A DNA stretch of 22,862 bases from CAZNPW01 sp964575185 (GTDB lineage Bacteria > Pseudomonadota > Alphaproteobacteria > Rhodobacterales > Rhodobacteraceae), in assembly GCA_964575185.1 (NCBI GenBank), contig CAZNPW010000046.1, positions 1 to 22,862 on the forward strand, written 5' to 3'. The stretch's first letter is position 1; the number at the start of each line of letters is the position of its first letter. The position numbers were made by a program, and so were the translations under genes. The notes beneath the pieces were generated by a model. That model was not told where the DNA came from and searched no databases. It worked only from the letters and a program-made list of their open reading frames with translations. This document shows, in pieces, positions 6,731 through 13,457 of the stretch.

Positions 6731-8044
6731 TCACCGCCCCCGGCCCGTGCGGCGCGGCGCGCCCTGGCCTTCGGGGCGGCCCGCTGCCTGCGGCTTGGCC
6801 GGGCGCTGGCCCTGCGGCTTGGCCGGGCGCGGCGCCGGCGGCTTGCCCTGGCCTCGGCCCGGCCGCTGCCCGCGACCGGCCCCCGGCTTCGGCGCGGCCG
6901 CCACGAGGTCGGCGGCCCAGGGCGCGCCGCCCAGCACCGGCAGGGGCTTCTTCAACAGCTTCTCGATCGCGGCGAGTTCGCCCATCTCGGCCGGTGCGCA
7001 GAAGCTGACCGACGTGCCCTCCGCCCCGGCGCGGGCGGTGCGGCCGATGCGGTGGACGTAGTTTTCCGGCACGTTCGGCAGGTCGAAGTTGTAGACGTGG
7101 CGCACCGTCGGCACGTCGATCCCCCGCGCCGCCACGTCGGTGGCGACCAGCACCATGATCTCGCCCGCCTTGAACCCCGCGAGCGTGCGGTCGCGCTGCC
7201 CCTGGCTGCGGTTGCCGTGGATCGCGGCGACCGCGAAACCCCAGGTCGCGAGCAGCTTCGCCAGCTTGTCCGCGCCGTGCTTGGTGCGGTGGAAGACCAG
7301 CGCCTGCTCGCCCTCATGCGCCTTAAGGTAGGTCTCGAGCAGCTTCGCCTTGTCGCCGTTGGGGATGAAATGCACCCCCTGGCTCACCTTCTCGGCGGGC
7401 TTGCCGGGAGGTGCCACCTGCACCTTGACCGGATCGCGCAGGTAGGTCTGGGCGACCTCGTCGATGTCCTTGGGCATGGTGGCCGAGAACATCATCGTCT
7501 GCCGCTTCTGCGGGATGTGCTTCGCGATCCGCCTGAGCGCATGGATGAAGCCCATGTCGAGCATGTGGTCGGCCTCGTCCAGCACCAGGTAGCCGCAGCG
7601 TTCGAGGCTGACGTTGCCCTGCTCCAGATGGTCGATCAGGCGGCCGGGTGTCGCCACCAGCACGTCGGCCCCGCGCGCCAGCGCCTCGCGCTGGCGGTTG
7701 AGGCTCGCGCCGCCCACCACCATCACCACCTTCTGCGGCGTGCCCCTGGTGAAGCGCGAGAGCGTCTCGGCGATCTGGCCCACGAGCTCGCGCGTCGGCG
7801 CAAGGATCAGGCTGCGGACGTGGCGGGGCCCGGGCGGATTCGCCAGGTCGATCAGCCGGTGCAGCAGCGGCAGCCCGAAGGCGAGCGTCTTGCCGGTGCC
7901 GGTCTGGGCCAGCCCCATCAGGTCGCGGCCCGCCATGATGTGCGGGATGGCCCCGGCCTGGATCGGCGTGGGGGAGGTGACGCCCTGGGCCGCAAGGCCC
8001 TTCAACAGGCGGTCGTGCAGCCCGAGGGCGGCGAAATCGGTCAT
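6731..8044 (-). CDS. rhlE: DEAD-box ATP-dependent RNA helicase, RhlE-like
   Basis: Unwinds short RNA duplexes in ribosome assembly and RNA turnover; cytosolic. All helicase motifs are in order in the 437 residues: Q motif PTPIQ (26-30), motif I AQTGTGKT (46-53), PTREL (83-87), TPGR (132-135), DEAD (156-159), SAT (187-189), ATDVAARGIDVP (301-312) and HRIGRTAR (331-338). The conserved core ends near residue 370. A low-complexity basic tail follows (about 385-437), rich in Gly, Pro, Lys, Arg and Gln with a repeated RPAKPQ unit, probably a nonspecific RNA-binding extension. GGAAAG before the ATG serves as ribosome-binding site. The gene is divergent from the YjbE-like gene across a 220-bp gap. 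Family membership is certain; RhlE rather than another paralogue is my best guess from the tail and MTDFAALGL start. Confidence 0.93.
   Translation of the reverse strand: MTDFAALGLHDRLLKGLAAQGVTSPTPIQAGAIPHIMAGRDLMGLAQTGTGKTLAFGLPLLHRLIDLANPPGPRHVRSLILAPTRELVGQIAETLSRFTRGTPQKVVMVVGGASLNRQREALARGADVLVATPGRLIDHLEQGNVSLERCGYLVLDEADHMLDMGFIHALRRIAKHIPQKRQTMMFSATMPKDIDEVAQTYLRDPVKVQVAPPGKPAEKVSQGVHFIPNGDKAKLLETYLKAHEGEQALVFHRTKHGADKLAKLLATWGFAVAAIHGNRSQGQRDRTLAGFKAGEIMVLVATDVAARGIDVPTVRHVYNFDLPNVPENYVHRIGRTARAGAEGTSVSFCAPAEMGELAAIEKLLKKPLPVLGGAPWAADLVAAAPKPGAGRGQRPGRGQGKPPAPRPAKPQGQRPAKPQAAGRPEGQGAPRRTGRGR
6787..6830. repeat. 20-bp direct repeat in the helicase tail
   Basis: CCTGCGGCTTGGCCGGGCGC occurs at 6787-6806 and again at 6811-6830, a period of 24 bp. 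It encodes the duplicated RPAKPQ unit of the helicase's C-terminal tail, in frame, so copy-number change would lengthen or shorten the tail by eight residues. Confidence 0.9.
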
Positions 8045-8212
8045 GTCGGTTCTTTCCGGCCCCGCGCGGGGCCAAGGGGTGCGCCATCATGGCGGCATCC
8101 CCGGGCAGCGCGACGGCGGGGGGCGGGTTCGCCCCCGGGTCCCCGTGGGGGGCGTCGCGCGGGGCATGTGGCGCAAATGCGCGCCAAGGCACCGGAAGTC
8201 AACCCGCAGCGA

Positions 8213-8241
8213 TTGCAGCGGGCGGCGTTTGCGCCTAGCCA
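8213..8241 (+). promoter_or_regulatory. Candidate promoter of the YjbE-like gene
   Basis: TTGCAG (8213-8218), 17-bp spacer, TAGCCA (8236-8241), 23 bp before the ATG at 8265. The -35 is fair and the -10 weak; position and spacing are right. Confidence 0.35.
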
Positions 8242-8264
8242 AGGGGCGACCCGAGGGACGCAAC

Positions 8265-8906
8265 ATGGAAATCTTCACCGCCGCGGGCTTCGCGGCCCTG
8301 CTTCAGGTGCTGGCGATCGACCTGGCACTCGCCGGCGACAACGCCGTCGTCATCGGCCTCGCCGCCGCGGGCCTGCCCGCCCACCAGCGCGCCCGCGCCA
8401 TCCTGTTCGGAATCCTCGCCGCGACGGTGATGCGCATCGGCTTTGCGCTCGTCACCACCCAACTCCTCGAGATCACGGGCCTGCTGCTCGCGGGGGGCGT
8501 GCTGCTTCTGTGGGTCTGCTGGAAGATGTGGCGCGAACTGCGGGGCGGCTCGCTGACCGGGGCCGAGGCGGTGACGGGCAGCGACCTGAACGCCGACGGC
8601 GCGGTCGCCGCGGGCACGCCGACCAAGACCTTCGGCCAGGCGGCGCTGCAGATCGTCATCGCCGACGTGTCGATGAGCCTCGACAACGTGCTTGCGGTGG
8701 CCGGGGCCGCGCGCGACCACCCTACGGTGCTGGTCATCGGCCTGATCGTGTCGATCGCGCTGATGGGCCTCGCCGCGACCTTCATCGCGCGCCTGCTGCA
8801 CCGCTATCCCTGGATCGCCTACGTGGGCCTGGCCATCATCCTCTACGTCGCCGTCAAGATGATCTGGGAAGGCGGATGGGAACTCTGGGGGGTCGACTAC
8901 GAGTGA
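8265..8906 (+). CDS. TerC-family membrane protein, YjbE type
   Basis: Second TerC-superfamily protein of the window, of the shorter YjbE-like type; Bacillus YjbE and relatives are implicated in manganese export or metal insertion. The 213 residues have two homologous halves, each with the acidic intramembrane signature: LAIDLALAGDNAVVIGLAA near the start and IVIADVSMSLDNVLAVAGAA after the central loop. About seven helices are visible. The hydrophilic linker (RGGSLTGAEAVTGSDLNADG) separates the halves. GAGGGAC before the ATG is a good ribosome-binding site. The frame is open far upstream, antisense to the helicase, but MEIFTAAGFAALLQVLAIDLALAGDNA is the natural start. The ion is unknown. I see no yybP-ykoY-type manganese riboswitch in the 220 bp upstream. 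Confidence 0.92.
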   Translation: MEIFTAAGFAALLQVLAIDLALAGDNAVVIGLAAAGLPAHQRARAILFGILAATVMRIGFALVTTQLLEITGLLLAGGVLLLWVCWKMWRELRGGSLTGAEAVTGSDLNADGAVAAGTPTKTFGQAALQIVIADVSMSLDNVLAVAGAARDHPTVLVIGLIVSIALMGLAATFIARLLHRYPWIAYVGLAIILYVAVKMIWEGGWELWGVDYE

Positions 8907-9017
8907 TCCGCCAGGTCCGGCCGGGACGATGCCCCCGCCGCGCCCGGGAACGTCCGGGCGCGGGGCGCGGTGCGGCCGGCGTCGGGCGCCGGACCGCGCG
9001 GCAGCGGTGCGCCGCAC

Positions 9018-9046
9018 TTTCCCCGGCGCGCCGCATCCCCTAGGCT
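9018..9046 (+). promoter_or_regulatory. Candidate promoter of the acyl-CoA synthetase operon
   Basis: TTTCCC (9018-9023), 17-bp spacer, TAGGCT (9041-9046), 24 bp before the ATG at 9071. It would drive the synthetase, caiD and GMC genes, which have no gaps between them large enough for other promoters. Weak boxes, good placement. Confidence 0.35.
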
Positions 9047-9070
9047 CGGCCCGCCAACCGAGGATCCTCC

Positions 9071-11047
9071 ATGCCCGGCCTGTCCCGCCTGCTGCGCCCC
9101 CGGTCGATCGCCGTGCTGGGGTCGGGCTGGGCCGCGAACGTGGTCGACCAGACGCGGAAGATGGGCTTCGGCGGCGCGGTCTGGCCGGTGCACCCGACGC
9201 GGGCCGAGATCGGCGGCGCGCCGGCCTTCCGGGCGCTCGCCGACCTGCCCGCCGCGCCGGATGCGACCTTCATCGGGGTGAACCGTCACGCCACGGTGGA
9301 GGTCGTGCGCGACCTGGCGGCGATGGGCGCGGGCGGGGCGGTGTGCTTCGCCAGCGGCTGGACCGAGGCGGGCGAGGCCGGGCTGCAGGCGGCGCTCGTC
9401 GCCGCGGCGGGGGACATGCCGGTGCTGGGGCCGAACTGCTACGGCGTCATCAACTACCTCGACGGCGCACTCCTGTGGCCCGACCAGCACGGCGGGCGGC
9501 GGGTGGACCGGGGCGTGGCGCTCCTGTCGCAGTCGTCCAACATCGTCATCAACCTGACGATGCAGCGCCGCGGGCTGCCGGTGGCCTATGTCGCCTGCCT
9601 CGGCAACGCGGCGCAGGTGGGGCTCGCGGATCTGGCGGGCGCGCTTCTGGAGGATGACCGGGTGACCGCGCTCGGGATGTATGTCGAGGGCATCGACGAC
9701 GCTCCGGCGCTCGCCGCCCTGGCCGAGGCGGCGCGGGCGCGGGGCAAGGGGATCGCCTGCATCAAGGCGGGCAAGACCGCGCTCAGCCAGTCCGCCGCCG
9801 CCTCGCACACCGCCGCGCTGGCGGGTGGCGGGGCGGCGTCGTCGGCCTTCCTGCGGCAATGCGGGATCGCCGAGGTCGCGACCCCGGCCGAGCTGGTCGA
9901 GACCCTGAAGATCCTGCACATGCACGGGCCGGGGCTGGGGCGGCGCATCTGCTCGCTGTCCTGTTCGGGCGGCGAGGCGGGGCTGGTCGCGGACCTTGCC
10001 GCGCCCCACGGGATCGACTTCCCGCCGCCGTCCGACGCGCAGCGGGCGCGGCTGGGAGAGATCCTGGGGCCGATCGTCGCCATCGCCAACCCTCTGGATT
10101 ACCACACCTTCATCTGGGGCGACGGCGCGCGCACGACGGATGTGTTCACCACCATGCTGGCGGGCTACGACGCCGGGCTCTTCATCATCGACCCGCCCCG
10201 GTCCGACCGCTGCGACCCGTCGAGCTACGACCCGGCGCTCGCGTCCGTCGTGGCCGCGCGGGCGGCGACGGGGAAGCCCGCCTTCGCGGTGGCGCTGGTG
10301 CCCGAGAACATGGAGGAGGACCGCGCCACGGCCCTGATGGAGCAGGGGGTGACATCGCTGAACGGGCTCGACGCGGCCGTCGCGGCGGTGGCCGCGGCGC
10401 AGGTGCCGGGCGGGGTGCCGGGCTGGCGGCCCTGGGCCGCGGGCGCGCCGGGCACCGCCCGCCTGATCGACGAGGCTGCGGCCAAGGCGCTGCTGGCGCA
10501 GGCCGGGGTCGCGGTCCCCGCAGGCCACAGCGCGCCGACGCTCGCCGCGCTGCGCCCGCCGCCCGCGCCCTTCGCGCTGAAGGGCCTGGGCTTCGCCCAC
10601 AAGACCGAGGCCGGGGCGGTGCGGCTGGGGCTCGCGACGCTCGACGGGCAGGCCGACATGCCGGGCGCGACGGGCTATCTCGCCGAGGCGATGGTCGCGG
10701 GTGCCGTCGCCGAACTGCTCGTCGGCCTGCGCCGCGATCCGGTCTATGGTGCCACGCTGACGCTCGGCTTCGGCGGCACGATGGCGGAGCTTCTGGCCGA
10801 TACGGTCACGCTGGTCTGCCCGGTGACGGGGCCGGAGGTCGAGGCCGTGCTGCGGCGGCTGCGGCTGTTCCCGCTGCTCGACGGCCACCGCGGCCGGCCG
10901 AAGGCCGACGTTCCCGCCGTGATCGCGTCGGTTCTGGCCATGCAGGCGATGCTCGCCGACCGCAGCATCGCCGAGATCGAGGTGAACCCGCTGATGGTCC
11001 GGGAACGCGGCGCGGTCGCCGCCGACGCCGTGATCTGGAGGACGTGA
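9071..11047 (+). CDS. NDP-forming acyl-CoA synthetase (acetate-CoA ligase family)
   Basis: Single-chain ADP-forming acyl-CoA synthetase, 658 residues, joining a carboxylic acid to CoA using ATP through a phosphohistidine. Domain order is that of the fused enzymes: CoA-binding Rossmann domain (about 1-135, with RSIAVLGSGW and GPNCYGV), two ligase domains (about 145-445, with LLSQSSNIV and LSCSGGEAG), and an ATP-grasp domain (about 460-658, with HKTEAGAVRLGL, DPVYGATLTLGFGGTMAELL and EVNPLMV). His246 in SHTAALAG aligns with the phosphorylated His of this family and of succinyl-CoA synthetase; the usual SHTG has become SHTA. The substrate cannot be read off. It overlaps the next gene (TGATG), so the two are coupled. 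With a CaiD homologue next to it, a carnitine-like or other short-chain acid is a reasonable guess. ATCCTCC is near the start; the ribosome-binding site is poor. Confidence 0.9.
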   Translation: MPGLSRLLRPRSIAVLGSGWAANVVDQTRKMGFGGAVWPVHPTRAEIGGAPAFRALADLPAAPDATFIGVNRHATVEVVRDLAAMGAGGAVCFASGWTEAGEAGLQAALVAAAGDMPVLGPNCYGVINYLDGALLWPDQHGGRRVDRGVALLSQSSNIVINLTMQRRGLPVAYVACLGNAAQVGLADLAGALLEDDRVTALGMYVEGIDDAPALAALAEAARARGKGIACIKAGKTALSQSAAASHTAALAGGGAASSAFLRQCGIAEVATPAELVETLKILHMHGPGLGRRICSLSCSGGEAGLVADLAAPHGIDFPPPSDAQRARLGEILGPIVAIANPLDYHTFIWGDGARTTDVFTTMLAGYDAGLFIIDPPRSDRCDPSSYDPALASVVAARAATGKPAFAVALVPENMEEDRATALMEQGVTSLNGLDAAVAAVAAAQVPGGVPGWRPWAAGAPGTARLIDEAAAKALLAQAGVAVPAGHSAPTLAALRPPPAPFALKGLGFAHKTEAGAVRLGLATLDGQADMPGATGYLAEAMVAGAVAELLVGLRRDPVYGATLTLGFGGTMAELLADTVTLVCPVTGPEVEAVLRRLRLFPLLDGHRGRPKADVPAVIASVLAMQAMLADRSIAEIEVNPLMVRERGAVAADAVIWRT

Positions 11048-11838
11048 TGTACCCCACCGATGGTCCGATCCGCACCCGGCACCAGGGCGCGGTGCTGGAG
11101 GTGACGCTCGACCGGCCGAAGGCCAACGCGATCGACCTCGCGACCAGCCGGATCATGGGCCGGGTCTTCCACGCCTTCCGCGACGATGATCGTTACAGGG
11201 TGGCGATCCTGCGGGCCGAGGGGGACAAGTTCTTCTGCCCCGGCTGGGACCTGAAGGCCGCGGCGGCGGGCGATGCGGTGGACGGCGACTACGGCGTGGG
11301 CGGCTTCGGCGGGCTGCAGGAGCTGCCGAACCTGAACAAGCCCGTCATCGCGGCCGTGAACGGCATCTGCTGCGGCGGCGGGCTGGAGCTTGCGCTGTCC
11401 TGCGACCTGATCCTCGCCAGCGAGACCGCGACCTTCGCGCTGCCCGAGATCCGCTCGGGCACCGTGGCCGACGCCGCCAGCATCAAGCTGCCGAAGCGCA
11501 TCCCCTACCATGTCGCGATGGACCTCCTGCTGACCGGCCGCTGGTTCGACGCCGCCGAGGCGCTGCGCTGGGGGATCGTGAAGGAGGTCACGGCACCCGC
11601 CGACCTCATGCCCAAGGCCTGGGCGCTGGCGCGGCTCCTGGAATCGGGCCCCCCGCTCGTCTACGCCGCGATCAAGGAGGTCGTGCGCGAGGCCGAGGCG
11701 CTGCGCTTCCAGGACGCGATGAACCGGGTGACGAAGCGGCAGCTCGCGACGGTCGACCGGCTCTATTCCAGCGAGGACCAGCTGGAAGGGGCGCGCGCCT
11801 TCGCCGAGAAACGGGACCCGGTCTGGAAGGGGCGCTGA
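11047..11838 (+). CDS. caiD: Carnitinyl-CoA dehydratase-like enoyl-CoA hydratase
   Basis: Crotonase-fold enzyme. E. coli CaiD interconverts crotonobetainyl-CoA and carnitinyl-CoA. From memory of that protein the match is striking at both ends: LDRPKANAID near residue 21, GWDLKAAA (66-73), KPVIAAVNG (98-106), the LRWGIV segment, and the terminus AFAEKRDPVWKGR. Length is 263 against about 261. Both crotonase acids are present: Glu114 in GGGLELAL and Glu134 in LPEIRSG. The following loop differs: VADAASIKLPK in place of the usual PDSGG.LRLPK, so substrate or reaction may have shifted. The ATG overlaps the synthetase stop by one base. It is followed within 3 bp by the GMC gene, whose ribosome-binding site lies inside this gene's last codons. 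Confidence 0.87.
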   Translation: MYPTDGPIRTRHQGAVLEVTLDRPKANAIDLATSRIMGRVFHAFRDDDRYRVAILRAEGDKFFCPGWDLKAAAAGDAVDGDYGVGGFGGLQELPNLNKPVIAAVNGICCGGGLELALSCDLILASETATFALPEIRSGTVADAASIKLPKRIPYHVAMDLLLTGRWFDAAEALRWGIVKEVTAPADLMPKAWALARLLESGPPLVYAAIKEVVREAEALRFQDAMNRVTKRQLATVDRLYSSEDQLEGARAFAEKRDPVWKGR

Positions 11839-11843
11839 CGCTG
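11827..11843 (+). promoter_or_regulatory. Ribosome-binding site and CTG start of the GMC gene
   Basis: AAGGGG (11827-11832, extendable to GGAAGGGG) is 8 nt before CTG at 11841-11843. This spacing is ideal. The frame upstream, read back to about 11760, contains no ATG, GTG or TTG, and the first GTG downstream (11889) lies after the FAD-binding GxGxxG. Confidence 0.6.
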
Positions 11844-13454
11844 GACACGCCCGACTACATCGTCGTCGGGGCCGGCAGCGCGGGCTGCGTGCTCGCCGAC
11901 CGCTTGTCCGAATCAGGCAAGCATCGTGTGGCCCTGCTGGAGGCCGGCGGGTCCGACCGGCGCTTTTTCGTCGCCATGCCACTGGGTTACGGCAAGCTCT
12001 TCTACGACCCGGCGGTGAACTGGCTTTACCGGACCGAACCCGACCCCGGGCTCGACGGCCAGCAGGACCACTGGCCGCGCGGCAGGCTGCTGGGCGGGTC
12101 GTCGTCGATCAACGCGATGGTCTGGATCCGCGGCCACCGGGCCGACTACGCCGACTGGGGCGCGGCCGCCCCCGGCTGGGGCTGGGAGGACGTGCTGCCC
12201 GCCTTCCGCGCGCTGGAGCACAACGAGGCGGGGGCAGACGCCTTCCGCGGGCAGGGCGGGCCGCTGTTCGTCAGCGCCAACCGTCGCGGCCTGCATCCGC
12301 TGGTCGACACCTACCTTGCGGCCTGCGCGGGCACCGGGCTGGCGATCAACCCCGACTTCAACGGGGCCGAACAGGAAGGCGCGGGCGTCTACCAGATGAC
12401 GATCCGGGGTGCCCGCCGCAACTCGGCCGCGCGCGCCTTCCTGCGGCCCGCGATGCGGCGGGCGAACCTGCGCGTCCTGACCCATGCCCACGCGACCCGC
12501 GTGATCTTCGAGGGCCGCCGCGCGGTCGGCGTCGAAATCCTGCGGCACGGGCGGCTCCAGACCCTGCGCGCGACCCGCGAGGTGATTCTTGCGGGCGGGG
12601 CGGTCGCGTCGCCGCAGCTTCTGCATTTGTCGGGGATCGGCCCGGCGGGGCTGCTGTCGGCCTACGGCATCCCGGTCCTGCACGACAACCCCAACGTCGG
12701 CGCGCATCTGACCGACCACCAAGGCATCAACTATACCTTCGAGATGACGGTGCCGACCTACAACGACGCGCTGCGGCCCTGGTGGGGCAAGCTGCGCGCG
12801 GGGGTGCAGTGGGTGCTGGGCGGGCAGGGGCCGCTGGCCAAGTCGATCAACCACGCCGGCGGGTTCTTCCGCACCGACCCGTCCGAGCCCCGCCCCGACA
12901 TGCAGCTTTACATGCAGGCCTTCTCGACCCTGCTGCCCAAGGCCGGCGAGCGTCCGGTGCTGACCCCCGACCCCTGGTCGGGCCTGTCGCTCGGCCTGTC
13001 GAACGGGCGGCCGACCAGCCGGGGGCACATCCGCATCCGCTCCCCCGATCCGCTGGCGCATCCGACGATCACCGCCAACGCCTTCTCGACCGACGAGGAC
13101 GTGGCGCGGATGCTGCGCGCGGTGAAGTTCCTGCGCCGCCTCGCCGCGCAACCGCCGCTTGCCGCGGTCATCCGGCGCGAGCTGCGCCCCGGGCCGGAGG
13201 TCGTGACGGACGCCGACCTGATCCTCGATGTCCGCCGCCGGTCGGGCACCGTCTACCACCCGTCCTGCACCACGCGGATGGGCACCGATCCGGCCACCAG
13301 CGTGACCGACCCGCGCCTGCGGGTGCACGGGGTGCAGGGCCTGCGGGTGATCGACGCGGGGTCCTTCCCGACGCTGATCGTGGGCAACACCAACGCGCCC
13401 GCGATCATGCTGGGGTGGCGCGGGGCGCAGATGGTGCTGGAGGACGCGATCTGA
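11841..13454 (+). CDS. GMC-family FAD oxidoreductase, apparent CTG start
   Basis: FAD-dependent dehydrogenase of the choline dehydrogenase/glucose oxidase family, probably oxidising an alcohol or hydrated aldehyde. The 537-residue product begins (M)DTPDYIVVGAGSAGCVLADRL, the Rossmann GxGxxG. GMC signature 1 is PRGRLLGGSSSINAMVWIRG (79-98), signature 2 is GAVASPQLLHLSGIG, and the catalytic His is in SGTVYHPSCTTRMG (about 473), with the partner Asn in GNTNAPAIM (about 518). Hence it is complete if translation starts at CTG 11841. A GTG at 11889 would remove the FAD-binding loop and is unlikely. It is the third gene of the rightward set, separated by 2 bp from caiD, and meets the decarboxylase gene tail to tail with 3 bp between. 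Substrate unknown; choline or 4-guanidinobutanal-like compounds are possible from context. Confidence 0.9.
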   Translation: MDTPDYIVVGAGSAGCVLADRLSESGKHRVALLEAGGSDRRFFVAMPLGYGKLFYDPAVNWLYRTEPDPGLDGQQDHWPRGRLLGGSSSINAMVWIRGHRADYADWGAAAPGWGWEDVLPAFRALEHNEAGADAFRGQGGPLFVSANRRGLHPLVDTYLAACAGTGLAINPDFNGAEQEGAGVYQMTIRGARRNSAARAFLRPAMRRANLRVLTHAHATRVIFEGRRAVGVEILRHGRLQTLRATREVILAGGAVASPQLLHLSGIGPAGLLSAYGIPVLHDNPNVGAHLTDHQGINYTFEMTVPTYNDALRPWWGKLRAGVQWVLGGQGPLAKSINHAGGFFRTDPSEPRPDMQLYMQAFSTLLPKAGERPVLTPDPWSGLSLGLSNGRPTSRGHIRIRSPDPLAHPTITANAFSTDEDVARMLRAVKFLRRLAAQPPLAAVIRRELRPGPEVVTDADLILDVRRRSGTVYHPSCTTRMGTDPATSVTDPRLRVHGVQGLRVIDAGSFPTLIVGNTNAPAIMLGWRGAQMVLEDAI

Positions 13455-13457
13455 CGG

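Noticed and set aside
8045..8264. Manganese (yybP-ykoY) riboswitch before the YjbE-like gene
   Set aside because: I could not find the characteristic paired loops; the gap seems to hold only divergent promoters.
8897..10888. 663-codon open frame on the minus strand opposite the acyl-CoA synthetase
   Set aside because: Same low-complexity Arg/Gly/His composition, no family motifs; the plus-strand synthetase has all its catalytic motifs.
11889..11891. GTG as start of the GMC oxidoreductase
   Set aside because: It would delete the GxGxxG FAD-binding loop while the rest of the protein is intact.
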